Below the pieces are notes generated by a model, which saw only the letters and a program-made list of their open reading frames with translations, did no database searches and had not been told where the DNA came from. The translations under genes were made by a program, and so were the position numbers. Shown piece by piece: positions 9,561-19,152 of a stretch of 64,000 bases of DNA; position 1 is the stretch's first letter, and every line of letters begins with the position of its first letter. The DNA is from Sphingomonas panacisoli (GTDB lineage Bacteria > Pseudomonadota > Alphaproteobacteria > Sphingomonadales > Sphingomonadaceae). The stretch lies in NCBI RefSeq assembly GCF_007859635.1, contig NZ_CP042306.1, positions 806,001 to 870,000 on the forward strand, given 5' to 3'.

Positions 9561-9575
9561 TTAATTCTTCGCTAA
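9561..9575 (-). promoter_or_regulatory. candidate CtrA-binding box upstream of ctrA
   Basis: TTAATTCTTCGCTAA matches TTAA-N7-TTAA with one mismatch (TTAA-N7-CTAA). It lies about 92 bases upstream of the ctrA start. CtrA regulates its own gene in Caulobacter, so autoregulation is the natural reading; this is an inference from the sequence match. Confidence 0.55.
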
Positions 9576-9582
9576 CCGGCCT

Positions 9583-9638
9583 GACTCCACGAGTCGCGCG
9601 AAATCGCCTGTCGAAGGACTCGTTTGGAGTTGGGAGTC
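9583..9638. promoter_or_regulatory. cluster of four GANTC (CcrM methylation) sites
   Basis: GACTC at 9583, GAGTC at 9591, GACTC at 9617 and GAGTC at 9634: four sites in 56 bases, where chance predicts about 0.2. The first two form the inverted pair GACTCCACGAGTC. In Caulobacter, methylation state and GcrA control a ctrA promoter, and clustered GANTC sites mark such promoters. The cluster lies 114-169 bases upstream of the ctrA start and reaches the stop of the permease gene. Confidence 0.6.
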
Positions 9639-10674
9639 AATCGACCCTATCGGTGTTTTCGCCGAGTGTCTCACGGACGTACAACGAGTGCGTGAGCGCG
9701 AAAATCGCGACCAGCAACGGCGCAGCAAAAACTAGCCCGGTGAGCCCGAAAATATAACCGATGCCGACCATCGCGAACAACGTGATCGCCGGCGGAATCG
9801 CGATGACACGATTCTGGATGATCGGTGTGACGATCAAATCCTGGACGATCCGGACGATCGCATAGGTCACGATCGCGCCGATCAGCGGGCCCGTTCCGGT
9901 GTTCGCGGCGAGACCTAACGCGGGCAGCATCGCGACGGTCGGCCCGATATAGGGAATGAACTCGCTCATCCCCGCGAGCAGTCCCAGCGCGGCAGCGGAC
10001 GGCACGCCCGACAGCCACAAACCGATGCCGATCGACGTGCCCATCAGCAGCATCAGGATGATCTGCGCGCGCAGCCACAGCCGCAGGTTGCGGCCGAGAT
10101 CGTCGAACGCGTCGCCGAACGCGCCGCGCTTGCCCCTGGGCAGCAGCAGCAACAGCCCGTCGCGATAGCGTTGCGGTTCGATTGCGAAGAACATTGCGCC
10201 GACGATCAGCAGGATCGTGTTGAGCACCGCGTCGGTGCCGCCCCGCGCGATTTGCCCCAAATCCTGCGTCGCCTGCGCGCCTGCGTAACCGGTCTGGACC
10301 GCCTCCACGATCTTCGCGCCCACCGCCGATTGCGACATCCAGGCGGCGAGGCGGGTAAGCAACTGCGGCGTTTCGACGATCAGCGCGTTGATCTGCGCGC
10401 CGAATTGCGCGGTGAGCAGCCAGATCAGGAACCCGGTGGCAGCCAGCGCCGCCAGCATTGCGAGCCCGATTGCGTGACGTGCAGGTACGCGCAGATGGCG
10501 ATGCAGCCGTTCGGCGATGGCGTGAATGGTGATCGCGCCCAGCACCGATCCGAAGGCCAGGATCAGCAATGTGCCGACGCGGTAGAGCGCGATCGTCAGC
10601 GCGCCGATCAGGATGACCAGGAAAACCCGGCGGATGAACCGCGCATCGTCGGCGTCGGGCGTGAGCCGCTTCAC
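9637..10674 (-). CDS. AI-2E family transporter (PerM/YdiK-like permease)
   Basis: 345 residues. Multiple hydrophobic helices with two N-terminal segments (VFLVILIGALTIALY and LLILAFGSVLGAITI) and the family signature GLLAGMSEFIPYIGPTVAMLPA near residue 245. Members are membrane permeases; only a few have been tested and substrates differ. The GTG at 10674 overlaps the TGA of the lysR gene (GTGA), so I chose it over a start 41 codons upstream that would lie within that gene. Two-gene operon with the regulator. Confidence 0.83.
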   Translation of the reverse strand: MKRLTPDADDARFIRRVFLVILIGALTIALYRVGTLLILAFGSVLGAITIHAIAERLHRHLRVPARHAIGLAMLAALAATGFLIWLLTAQFGAQINALIVETPQLLTRLAAWMSQSAVGAKIVEAVQTGYAGAQATQDLGQIARGGTDAVLNTILLIVGAMFFAIEPQRYRDGLLLLLPRGKRGAFGDAFDDLGRNLRLWLRAQIILMLLMGTSIGIGLWLSGVPSAAALGLLAGMSEFIPYIGPTVAMLPALGLAANTGTGPLIGAIVTYAIVRIVQDLIVTPIIQNRVIAIPPAITLFAMVGIGYIFGLTGLVFAAPLLVAIFALTHSLYVRETLGENTDRVD

Positions 10675-11579
10675 GCGCGGCTGGCGCACAGCTGACGGAA
10701 CCGTTCCGCGAGGAAGTCGATCAGCAATTCGACGCGGACCGGGCGCAAAGGGCTGGGCGGCGTAACGAGATGCAGCGCGGTCGCGGGCCCCGTCCATTCG
10801 GTCAGGATTGCCTCGAGCCGGCCCGCCGCAATCTCCGTATCGACGATAAAATCCGGCAAGCGCGCGATCCCCAGTCCCGCATGAAGCAACGGCAGCATCG
10901 CATCGCCGCTGTCGGTGGTAAAGCGCCCGTTCGGCCGCACGGCGACTTCGGCACCGTCAGGGCCGCGGAAGGTCCAGGTCGTGCTCGGCACGTTGGCATA
11001 GGCAAATATGTCGTGCTCGCCGAGATCGAGCGGATGGCGCGGGCGGCCATGGCGTTCGAGGTAGGCGGGCGCGGCGACGACGCGCGTCTCGACCGGGGCG
11101 AGGCGGCGCGCGCGCAGTGAGCTGTCGGGCAGATCGGCGATACGCAGCGCGAGGTCGATCCCGTCAGCGACGATATCCACCTTCGCGTCGGACAGTCTGA
11201 GGTCGATCTGCACCGCCGGATGCGCCGTCATGAAGTCGGCGATGGCGGGTGCGACATAGGCGATGCCGAACGTCATCGGCGCGGCGACGCGGATCATGCC
11301 CGCGGGCGCGCTGGCCGCGTCGTGCGCGGTTTCCTCCGCGGCGTGTCCCTCGGCGAGGATGCGCTGGGCGTGATCGGACAGCGTGATGCCGCTCTCGGTC
11401 AGCGTCAGCCGGCGCGACGTGCGGTGGAACAGCGACGTGCCGAGCGACGCTTCCAACCGCGTGATCGCCTTCGACACCGTCGCCTTGGACACGCCGAGCG
11501 CGTCGGCGGCGGCGCTGAACGAGCGATGCTCCGCGACGGTAGCGAAAATGGCCCATGCCTCGAAATCGGGGAGCTTCAT
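10671..11579 (-). CDS. LysR family transcriptional regulator
   Basis: 302 residues. The N-terminal winged HTH reads FATVAEHRSFSAAADALGVS (about residues 10-30), followed by the linker helix and a PBP2-type effector domain to the end. ATG at 11579 sits five bases after GGAGG (minus strand), which decides the start. It is divergent from the pirin gene; LysR regulators divergent from pirin and quinone reductases commonly control them, so pirin and WrbA are the likely targets. Translationally coupled to the permease gene downstream. Confidence 0.92.
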   Translation of the reverse strand: MKLPDFEAWAIFATVAEHRSFSAAADALGVSKATVSKAITRLEASLGTSLFHRTSRRLTLTESGITLSDHAQRILAEGHAAEETAHDAASAPAGMIRVAAPMTFGIAYVAPAIADFMTAHPAVQIDLRLSDAKVDIVADGIDLALRIADLPDSSLRARRLAPVETRVVAAPAYLERHGRPRHPLDLGEHDIFAYANVPSTTWTFRGPDGAEVAVRPNGRFTTDSGDAMLPLLHAGLGIARLPDFIVDTEIAAGRLEAILTEWTGPATALHLVTPPSPLRPVRVELLIDFLAERFRQLCASRA

Positions 11580-11590
11580 CCTTCCTCCTG

Positions 11591-11694
11591 CCGTCACCCT
11601 GAACTTGTTTCAGGGTCTATGCGAGCCAGCCTCCATCAGCGATCCGCTTGAGGCAGGTGCATCGCATGGATGCTGAAACAAGTTCAGCATGACG
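11591..11694. repeat. bipartite REP-like element between lysR and pirin
   Basis: Two hairpins in opposite orientation: ACCCTGAA/TTCAGGGT (11596-11616) preceded by GTC, and ATGCTGAA/TTCAGCAT (11670-11690) followed by GAC. Both share the loop core CTTGT/ACAAG. This GTC-hairpin ... hairpin-GAC layout matches the REP/BIME pairs scattered through sphingomonad genomes. It lies in the divergent promoter region and could act on mRNA ends as well. Confidence 0.7.
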
Positions 11695-11780
11695 TTAGGA
11701 TGGGAAACAATCCGTTTCAATCGTTTCCATTTACGCGTGGACGGCATCTCCTATCTTGGCGGCAAGCAAGGAGATCCACG

Positions 11781-12497
11781 ATGATCGACACCGACACCAA
11801 AGTAGAACGCCGCCCCTTCGACAGCCTCGGCCATGCCGATCATGGTTGGCTCGATGCGCGCCACCATTTCAGCTTCGCCGACTATTATGACCCCGCCCGG
11901 ATGAGCTGGGGCGCGATCCGCGTGTGGAACGACGACAAAATCGCCCCGAACAGCGGCTTTCCGCCGCATCCGCACCGCGACATGGAGATCATCACCTATG
12001 TCCGCTCGGGCGCGATCACGCATCAGGACTCGATGGGCAATGTCGGCAAGACCGAGGCCGGCGACGTCCAGGTGATGAGCGCGGGCACCGGCGTGCGGCA
12101 TGCCGAATACAACCTCGAGACCGAACCGACGACGCTGTTCCAGATCTGGATCGAGCCGAAGCGGCTGGGCGGTTCGCCGAGCTGGGGCGCGAAGCCTTTC
12201 CCCAAGGGTGACCGCAGCGGCAAGTTCGTCACGCTGGCGAGCGGCTTTGCCGAGGATACCGACGCGCTGCCGATCCGTGCCGATGCGCGTGTCATGGCGG
12301 CGACCGTTACCGCGGGCGACACATTAACGCACGCGGTGGGCGAAGGGCGTCATGCGTATCTGGTCCCCGCGACCGGCGCGATCGAGATCGACGGTCAACG
12401 CTTCGATGCGCGTGACGGCGTTGCGCTGTCGGGCGGCCAGACGGTGACCGTCACAACACTGGAAGACGCCGAGATCGTCTTGGTCGACGCCGAATAA
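11781..12497 (+). CDS. pirin family protein
   Basis: 238 residues, bicupin fold. Metal-binding motif PPHPHRDMEIITYVRSG with HxH near residue 56, a further His in ITHQDSMGN, and E/H in the GTGVRHAEYN segment. Bacterial pirins act as quercetin 2,3-dioxygenases or redox-sensing partners. Strong ribosome site AAGGAG at 11769. Immediately followed, after a REP pair, by the quinone oxidoreductase WrbA; divergent LysR regulator upstream. Confidence 0.92.
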   Translation: MIDTDTKVERRPFDSLGHADHGWLDARHHFSFADYYDPARMSWGAIRVWNDDKIAPNSGFPPHPHRDMEIITYVRSGAITHQDSMGNVGKTEAGDVQVMSAGTGVRHAEYNLETEPTTLFQIWIEPKRLGGSPSWGAKPFPKGDRSGKFVTLASGFAEDTDALPIRADARVMAATVTAGDTLTHAVGEGRHAYLVPATGAIEIDGQRFDARDGVALSGGQTVTVTTLEDAEIVLVDAE

Positions 12498-12504
12498 CCC
12501 CATC

Positions 12505-12579
12505 CGTCATGCCAGCGAACGCTGGCATCTCAAGCGGTTTCCTCCCCTGCTCGAGACCCCAGCTTGCGCTGGGGTGACG
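12505..12579. repeat. bipartite REP-like element between pirin and wrbA
   Basis: Two perfect hairpins: ATGCCAGC-GAAC-GCTGGCAT (12509-12528) preceded by GTC, and ACCCCAGC-TTGC-GCTGGGGT (12556-12575) followed by GAC. Same architecture as the element at 11591-11694 but with different stems. No RAYT transposase is in the window. It may terminate or stabilise the pirin mRNA before wrbA. Confidence 0.75.
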
Positions 12580-12602
12580 GGAGTTTGCTGAAAGGAAGCA
12601 CA

Positions 12603-13205
12603 ATGCCCAAGGTTCTCGTCCTCTATTATTCGTCCTACGGTCACATGGAGCAGATGGCCGACGCCATCGCCGAGGGCGCACGTGGCGCCGGCGCCGAGGT
12701 GGATATCCGCCGCGTCCCCGAAACCGCACCGCAGGCGGTGATCGAGGCGGCCGGGTTCAAGACAGACATTGCCCACCTGGTCATCGAAGGCCCCGACGCG
12801 CTCAAGAATTACGACGCGATCGTCGTCGGATCGCCGACTCGGTTCGGCCGCATGGCCAGCCAGATGGCGTCGTTCTGGGATACCGCCGGTGGCGTTTGGG
12901 CGACCGGCGGGCTCAACGGCAAGGTCGGTGCGGCGTTCACCTCGACCGCGACGCAGCACGGCGGTCAGGAAACGACGCAGTTCTCGATCATCACCAATTT
13001 GCTGCATTTCGGCTTGACGATCGTCGGGCTCGATTATGGCTATGCCGGGCTACAGGGCGTGAAGGAAGTCCATGGCGGCTCGCCCTACGGCGCCAGCACG
13101 CTGGCCGACGGCGACGGCAGCCGCCAGCCGAGCCAGGTCGATCTGGACGGCGCCCGTTACCAGGGCCGCCGTGTCGCCGAAGTCGCGGCCAAGCTGTTCG
13201 GTTAA
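12603..13205 (+). CDS. wrbA: NAD(P)H:quinone oxidoreductase type IV (WrbA)
   Basis: 200 residues, flavodoxin-like fold. FMN-binding motif [12 protein letters not shown] at residues 8-19, the second loop [13 protein letters not shown], and the [19 protein letters not shown] segment typical of WrbA. It performs two-electron reduction of quinones with NAD(P)H, protecting against redox stress. Ribosome site AAGGAAG just upstream. Likely in the same oxidative-stress unit as pirin. The last four bases overlap the convergent efflux gene. Confidence 0.95.
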   Translation: MPKVLVLYYSSYGHMEQMADAIAEGARGAGAEVDIRRVPETAPQAVIEAAGFKTDIAHLVIEGPDALKNYDAIVVGSPTRFGRMASQMASFWDTAGGVWATGGLNGKVGAAFTSTATQHGGQETTQFSIITNLLHFGLTIVGLDYGYAGLQGVKEVHGGSPYGASTLADGDGSRQPSQVDLDGARYQGRRVAEVAAKLFG

Positions 13206-14668
13206 GGGGCCGGCGTGGGAGCGGGCTGCGGCCCGCTCTTCGTCGCCTCGACCAGCGAATCTCCGCCGAGCGTGCGATACAGCGTCACCAGATTGCCCGC
13301 GCGCGTCAGTTGCGTGGTCACCAGCGTCCGCTCGGCCGAATAGAGCGACCGTTGCGCGTCGAGGCTTTGCAGGAAGCTGTCGATCCCGCCGCGATACCGG
13401 GCGTCCGACAGCTTGTAATTGTCGAGCGCCGCCGCCTGCTGATCACGCGTTGCATTTAGCTGGTCGGTGATCGTGCCACGCCGGGCGAGCGCGTCGGCGA
13501 CTTCACGGAAGGCGGTCTGGATCGACTTTTCGTACGTCGCGAGCGCAAGGTCGCGTTGTGCCTTGCTCACATCGACATTGGCGCGGCCGGCACCGGCTCG
13601 GAAGATCGGATAGCTCGCCGCGCCACCGGCCTGCCAGTTGAACGCACCACCGCTGAACAACGCGCCGAGCGCGTTGCTCGCGAAGCCGATCAACCCGGTC
13701 AAGGTGATGCGCGGGAACAGTTCCGCACGCGCCGCGCCGATATCGGCATTGGCGGCACGAAGCTGATATTCGGCCTCGACCACGTCGGGGCGGCGCAGCA
13801 GGACCGACGAATCGAGCCCCGCCGGCAATTCGGCAACGGTCGCCGCGGCCTCGTCGATCGAGTTCGGCAACAGCGCGGGATCGACCGGCGCGCCGACCAG
13901 CAGTTGCAGCGCGTTGATGTCCTGCGCGAGCGCCGTTGTCTGCTGCGCCAGGTCCGCTTTCGCGCCGTCAAGCACGAGTTGCGCCTGACGCAGATCGGTG
14001 CGCGGCGCGATGCCGCCGTCGAGGCGCTTCTTGGTGAGATCGACGCTCTTGCCGGCGCTGGCGGCGGTGTCCTGCGCGATCTTGAGCAGGCTCTTGTCCG
14101 ACGCATAGGCCAGCCACGCATCCGCGATGTCGCCGATCAGCGTCAGTCGCGTCGCGCGCGCCGCCGCCTCGGTTGCGAAATAGCGATTCTGCGCGGCGGT
14201 GGTCAGCGACTGGATGCGGCCGAACAGGTCGATCTCGAACCCGGTAATGCCGACGTTCGCCGTAAAGCTGGTCCGCGTGCCGCCGCCGGTCGATCCGGTC
14301 GTCGTGCCGGTGCCCGTGCTCGTCGTACTGTTGCCGTTGCGCGCGGTCACGCCGGCGCTGGCGTCGATCTCCGGCAGCAATTCGGCGCGCTGAATACGGA
14401 ACTGGCCCCGCGCGACCGCGATATTGGCAGCGGCGATCCGCAAGTCGCGGTTGTTGGTTAGCGCCTGCGCGATGATCGATTGCAGCCGCGGATCGCGGAA
14501 GATGTCCTGGTACCTCACCGTCGGCAGGGTCGCTTCGCTCGAGCGCAGATACGCGTCGCCTACCGGCCAGCTCGGCGGCACCGGCGTCTCCGGGCGGACA
14601 TAGGTCGGCGCCAGCGAGCAGGCGGTCAGGCCGGTGATCGCGACGAAAGAGATGGCACGGCGGATCAT
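13202..14668 (-). CDS. RND efflux outer-membrane lipoprotein, NodT/OprM family
   Basis: 488 residues. Lipoprotein signal peptide with lipobox LTAC (acylated Cys17). Two TolC-type repeats with long helical hairpins (about residues 60-230 and 260-460), motifs [13 protein letters not shown] at the N-terminus and [19 protein letters not shown] in the second repeat. Outer-membrane channel of the tripartite pump. Its ATG overlaps the stop of the inner-membrane permease gene (ATGA), so all three pump genes are one operon. Confidence 0.94.
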   Translation of the reverse strand: MIRRAISFVAITGLTACSLAPTYVRPETPVPPSWPVGDAYLRSSEATLPTVRYQDIFRDPRLQSIIAQALTNNRDLRIAAANIAVARGQFRIQRAELLPEIDASAGVTARNGNSTTSTGTGTTTGSTGGGTRTSFTANVGITGFEIDLFGRIQSLTTAAQNRYFATEAAARATRLTLIGDIADAWLAYASDKSLLKIAQDTAASAGKSVDLTKKRLDGGIAPRTDLRQAQLVLDGAKADLAQQTTALAQDINALQLLVGAPVDPALLPNSIDEAAATVAELPAGLDSSVLLRRPDVVEAEYQLRAANADIGAARAELFPRITLTGLIGFASNALGALFSGGAFNWQAGGAASYPIFRAGAGRANVDVSKAQRDLALATYEKSIQTAFREVADALARRGTITDQLNATRDQQAAALDNYKLSDARYRGGIDSFLQSLDAQRSLYSAERTLVTTQLTRAGNLVTLYRTLGGDSLVEATKSGPQPAPTPAP

Positions 14669-17600
14669 GCAGCCTCCGGTTCCGGCGGCGGCGCGGGATG
14701 TTCGTGGCGCAGCTTCTTCATGCCGTCGCGTACGCCGCGACGCACGAGCACGAAGAACAGCGGGATGTAGAACACGGCGAGCAAGGTCGCGGTCAGCATC
14801 CCGCCGATCACCGCGGTGCCGATCGCGATGCGGCTGTTCGCACCCGCGCCGTTCGAAATCGCCAACGGCAACACGCCGAAGATGAAGGCAAAGCTCGTCA
14901 TGAGAATCGGGCGGAGACGGATGCGCGCGGCTTCCAGTGCGGCGTCGATCACGCGTTTGCCCTGCTTCTCCGCCTGCTCGGCGAACTCGATCATCAGGAT
15001 CGCGTTCTTCGCCGCCAAGCCCATCGTCGTCAGCAGGCCGATCTGGAGATAGACGTCGTTCTGCAACCCGCGCAGCGTCACCGCGAAGATCGCGCCGACA
15101 AGACCAAGTGGGATCACCAGCAGCACAGCCACCGGGATGGTCCAGCTTTCATAGAGCGCGGCGAGACACAGGAAGACGACGAGCAGCGACAGACCGTACA
15201 GGATCGGCGCCTGGCCGCCCGACAGCCGTTCCTGATACGACGCGCCGCTCAGTTCGATCGACACGCCCTGGTTCTTGGCGGCGAGTTCCTCGATCTTCTT
15301 GAGCGCATCGCCCGAACTCTTGCCCGGCGCCGATTGGCCCGAAATCTCGTACGACGCGATGCCGTTGAAGCGGCTGAGCGAGGTCGGCGCGTTGGACCAG
15401 CCGGTCGTCGCGAACGCCGAGAACGGCGTCATCTGCCCGCTCGACCCGCGCACATACCAACGCCCGATATCCTGAGGCGTCGAGCGATACGGCGCATCGC
15501 CCTGGACATAAACGCGCTTCACGCGGCCGCGATCGTTGAAGTCATTCACGTAGCGCCCGCCCCACGCGGTCGACAGCGTCGTATTGACGTCTGCCTGGGT
15601 CAGCCCGAGCACCGCGAGCTTCTGCGGATCGACATCGACCTTCAGCGTCGGCTGGTCGGGCAAGTCGCTGAGGCGCACATTGGCCAGATCGGGATCGGCG
15701 CGAGCGTCGGCGAGCAATTGATCGCGCGCGGCCTTGAACTGGTCGCGGGTCAGGCCGCCGGTGTTTTGCAATTCGATCGTGAAGCCGGACGACTGGCCCA
15801 AACCACGCACCGCGCCCGGTACGGTCGTGAAGACTTCGACGTCGCGCAGTCCAGCGAGTGCCTGATTGGCGCGGCGGGTGATCGCGTCGGCGCCGTTGTC
15901 GCTGCCCTTGCGGTCGGCCCAGTCCTTCAATGCGATGAAGCCGCGTCCGGCATTCTGCCCACCGCCGCCGCCGCCGGACGCGCCTGCGACGGTGAAGATC
16001 GCCTGGACGTTCTTGCCCTCGGTCTTGATGAAATAATCCTCAATCGCCTTCTGCGCCTCGCGCGTGCGGTTGATCGTGGCGCCGCCGGGCAGGTTGAACT
16101 GGACCTGGGCGAAACCCTGGTCCTCGGTTGGCAGGAAGCCGGTCGGCAGGCGGACGAACATGATCGCCAGGATCGCGATGACGACGGCGTAGATCGCGAG
16201 GAACAGCCATTTGCGATCGACCACGCGCGCCACAGCGCCGGTATACCAATTGACCAGCCGCTCGAACCGGTCGTTGAACCAGTTTCGCGCGCCCTCGGTC
16301 TTGCGATAGACCCAGGTGTCGTGGTTCTCGTCTTCCTTGCGCTTGAGCATGGTCGCGGTCAGCGCCGGGGTCAGGATCAGCGCGACGATCACCGACAGTG
16401 CCATTGCCGACACGATCGTCAGCGAGAATTGGCGATAGATGACGCCGGTCGAACCGCCGAAGAACGCCATCGGCAGGAACACTGCCGACAGCACCAATGC
16501 GATCGCAACCAGCGCAATCTGGATCTCGCCCATCGATTTGACCGTCGCGTCGCGGGGGCTCATCTCCGGGTTTTCGTGCATCACGCGCTCGACATTCTCG
16601 ACCACGACGATCGCGTCGTCGACGAGCAGGCCGATCGCGAGCACTAGCCCGAACAGCGTTAGCGTGTTGATCGAAAAACCGGCGACAGCGAACACTCCGA
16701 ACGTACCGAGCAACACCACCGGCACCGCGATCGTCGGGATCAGGGTCGCGCGCCAGCTTTGCAGGAACACGAACATCACGATCACGACCAGTACGATCGC
16801 TTCGAACAGCGTCTTCACGACGTCCTCGATCGACAGCTTGATGAACGTCGTCGAATCGTTCGGGAAATCGTAGGTGAAGCCGGGCGGGAAATTCTTGGAC
16901 CGCGCGGTGATCTCGTTCTTGACGAGCTCGGCGGTCGACAGCGCGTCGGCGCCGGGCGCCAGGCTGATCGCGATACCGGCGCCCGGATGGCCGTTGACGC
17001 GGCTGACCACGGCATAGCTTTCCGCGCCCAGTTCGACGCGCGCCACGTCGGACAGGTGAACGGTGGAGCCGTCGGGCTGCGTCTTCAAGACAATGTTGGC
17101 GAATTGCGCGGGGGTTGAAAGGCGCGATTGCGCGGTGACGGTGGCGTTGAGGTATTGATCGGCACCGCTCGGCACGCCGCCGATCTCGCCTGCCGCGACT
17201 TCGGCGTTCTGCGCGGTAATCGCCGTGACGACGTCACCGGGGATCAGCCCGACTGCGGCCAATTTGTCGGGGTCGAGCCAGATCCGCATCGCATATTGCG
17301 CGCCGAACACCTGTGTGTCGCCGACTCCCTTCAAGCGCCCGATCGGGTCCTGCAGGTTGGAGACCATGAAGTCCGAGACGTCCTGATTAGTCTTCTGGTC
17401 GGTCGTGTCGTAGACTGCGGCGATCAGCAGGAAATCGGGGTTCGACTTCGTGACCGTCAGCCCTTGTTGCTGAACCTGCTGGGGCAAGCGGCTGAGCGCC
17501 TGCTGCACTTTATTCTGGACCTGGACCTGCGCGATGTCGGGATCGACGCCCTTCGCGAAGGTGACGCTGATCGACACCTGGCCGCGCGACGACGAATTAG

Positions 17601-17838
17601 TGCTGAAGTAGAGCAGCCCATCGATGCCGGTCAGCTGCTGTTCGATGACCTGCGCGACGCTGTTCTCCAGCGTTTCGGCGGACGCGCCCGGATAGCTCGC
17701 GCGGATGTTGATCGTCGGCGGCGCGATGTCGGGGAATTGTTCGACCGGCAGGCTGAAGATGCTGCCCGCGCCGACCAGCATGATGATGATCGCGATGACC
17801 CAGGCGAAGATCGGCCGGTCGATGAATATCTTCGACAT
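14665..17838 (-). CDS. RND multidrug efflux permease, AcrB/MexB type (HAE1)
   Basis: 1057 residues, the normal length for HAE1 pumps. Begins MSKIFIDRPIFAWVIAIIIM; the proton-relay acid pair is in GLLVDDAIVVVENVERV near residue 405; 12 membrane segments in two halves with two large periplasmic loops. Inner-membrane proton-driven trimer exporting hydrophobic drugs, dyes or detergents. Closest in layout to MexB/AdeJ-type pumps; substrate range cannot be read from sequence. No regulator gene adjoins the operon. Confidence 0.95.
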   Translation of the reverse strand: MSKIFIDRPIFAWVIAIIIMLVGAGSIFSLPVEQFPDIAPPTINIRASYPGASAETLENSVAQVIEQQLTGIDGLLYFSTNSSSRGQVSISVTFAKGVDPDIAQVQVQNKVQQALSRLPQQVQQQGLTVTKSNPDFLLIAAVYDTTDQKTNQDVSDFMVSNLQDPIGRLKGVGDTQVFGAQYAMRIWLDPDKLAAVGLIPGDVVTAITAQNAEVAAGEIGGVPSGADQYLNATVTAQSRLSTPAQFANIVLKTQPDGSTVHLSDVARVELGAESYAVVSRVNGHPGAGIAISLAPGADALSTAELVKNEITARSKNFPPGFTYDFPNDSTTFIKLSIEDVVKTLFEAIVLVVIVMFVFLQSWRATLIPTIAVPVVLLGTFGVFAVAGFSINTLTLFGLVLAIGLLVDDAIVVVENVERVMHENPEMSPRDATVKSMGEIQIALVAIALVLSAVFLPMAFFGGSTGVIYRQFSLTIVSAMALSVIVALILTPALTATMLKRKEDENHDTWVYRKTEGARNWFNDRFERLVNWYTGAVARVVDRKWLFLAIYAVVIAILAIMFVRLPTGFLPTEDQGFAQVQFNLPGGATINRTREAQKAIEDYFIKTEGKNVQAIFTVAGASGGGGGGQNAGRGFIALKDWADRKGSDNGADAITRRANQALAGLRDVEVFTTVPGAVRGLGQSSGFTIELQNTGGLTRDQFKAARDQLLADARADPDLANVRLSDLPDQPTLKVDVDPQKLAVLGLTQADVNTTLSTAWGGRYVNDFNDRGRVKRVYVQGDAPYRSTPQDIGRWYVRGSSGQMTPFSAFATTGWSNAPTSLSRFNGIASYEISGQSAPGKSSGDALKKIEELAAKNQGVSIELSGASYQERLSGGQAPILYGLSLLVVFLCLAALYESWTIPVAVLLVIPLGLVGAIFAVTLRGLQNDVYLQIGLLTTMGLAAKNAILMIEFAEQAEKQGKRVIDAALEAARIRLRPILMTSFAFIFGVLPLAISNGAGANSRIAIGTAVIGGMLTATLLAVFYIPLFFVLVRRGVRDGMKKLRHEHPAPPPEPEAA

Positions 17839-17844
17839 GGCCGG

Positions 17845-19071
17845 TCAGCCTGCCTTGCCGTTACTGGTCCCGCCCTGTTTGCCGTCCTTGCCGCGCGGCT
17901 TCAGATTCTGCGGCGAGCCCGCGGCCACCGGCTTGACCGGCTCGCCGGCTTTCACCTTGCCGACACCCTCGGTGATCACCTTGTCGCCGGGCTTGAGACC
18001 CGCCGTCACAACCCAGTTCGCGCCGACGGTCCGCGTAGCCGTCACCGGACGCACGACCGCTTTGTTGTCCGCGCCGACGACATAGACCTGGGCATTACCC
18101 TTGGCGTCGCGCGTCACTGCCGGTTGCGGGATCAGGAAAGCGTTGGGATCGGTCGCCTGCGCGAAGCTCGCGCGCACGAACATGCCGGGAAGCAGGAGTT
18201 GCTGAGGGTTCGGGAAGCGCGCGCGCAGCGTCACCGTGCCGGTCGCGGTATCGACCATTGCTTCGGAGAATTCGACGGTGCCGGCAAAGCCGTAGTCGCT
18301 ACCGTCCTCGAGCTTCAGCCGCACTTCGGCGCTGGCCGGCGTCGCACCGCCATTGGCGAGCGCGCGGCGTAGCCGGAGCAGATCCGACGAGCTTTGCTGG
18401 ATATCGACATAGATCGGATCGAGCGACGAAATCACCGCGAGCGGATCGGTCTGGTTGGTGGTAACCAGCGCGCCTTCGGTGAAAAGCGAGCGCCCGACCT
18501 TGCCGCTGATCGGGGCCGGGACGGTCGTGAACTTGAGGTTGATCCGTGCGGTGTCCAGCGCGGCACGGTTCTGATCGACCGCGGCCCCCGCAGCGCGGGC
18601 GGCGGCGGCGGCATCGGTATAGTCCTGCGCCGCCACGGCCTGTTGGTCGGCGAGCGGCTTGTAGCGGCCGGCCTTCACGCGCGCGGCCTCGGCATTCGCC
18701 TGAGCGCTGGCGAGGTTGGCCGACGCCTGGTTCGCTGCGGCGCGATAGAGGCTCGGGTCGATCTGGTAGAGCGGCTGGCCCTTGCGGACGTACGAACCCT
18801 CCGTGAAGAACCGACGGCGGATGATGCCCGAGACTTGCGGCCGCACTTCGGATGTCGCGAAGGCGTTGGTGCGCCCGGCGAGTTCGGTGATCAGCGGCAC
18901 CGGCGTCGGCTGGACCACGATGAACCCGACTTCGGGCGTACCCTGTTGTCCGCGGCGTCCGCTTTTGGCGGCATCGTCGCGCGCGCCACAGCCCGACAGC
19001 GCCAGCAAAGCCAGCGACGCGGCTGTGATGAGGGAGCGCGCCGGTCGCGACCGGCCTGCGATAAAAGGCAT
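17845..19071 (-). CDS. RND efflux periplasmic adaptor (MexA/AcrA family)
   Basis: 408 residues, exported as a lipoprotein (lipobox LSGC, Cys28). Standard adaptor order: beta-barrel and lipoyl halves flanking a helical hairpin (about residues 110-185, Ala-rich), then the membrane-proximal domain. The motif RPQVSGIIRRRFFTEGSYVRKGQPLY is present in its conserved parts. First gene of the pump operon, six bases before the permease start. The C-terminus is rich in Lys and Gly. Confidence 0.93.
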   Translation of the reverse strand: MPFIAGRSRPARSLITAASLALLALSGCGARDDAAKSGRRGQQGTPEVGFIVVQPTPVPLITELAGRTNAFATSEVRPQVSGIIRRRFFTEGSYVRKGQPLYQIDPSLYRAAANQASANLASAQANAEAARVKAGRYKPLADQQAVAAQDYTDAAAAARAAGAAVDQNRAALDTARINLKFTTVPAPISGKVGRSLFTEGALVTTNQTDPLAVISSLDPIYVDIQQSSSDLLRLRRALANGGATPASAEVRLKLEDGSDYGFAGTVEFSEAMVDTATGTVTLRARFPNPQQLLLPGMFVRASFAQATDPNAFLIPQPAVTRDAKGNAQVYVVGADNKAVVRPVTATRTVGANWVVTAGLKPGDKVITEGVGKVKAGEPVKPVAAGSPQNLKPRGKDGKQGGTSNGKAG

Positions 19072-19152
19072 AAAAGGCTAGTGGTTCCCCGTTTACGCCA
19101 AGTCAAACGCGGGTTTGTCGCAAAAGGTGTCAGGCTTCCGCGAAAAAAATCG

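Noticed and set aside
14698-16647. Long plus-strand open frame (649 codons) opposite the RND permease
   Set aside because: Composition rich in Arg, Asp, His and Gln and complete overlap with a clear AcrB-type gene; typical high-GC shadow frame.
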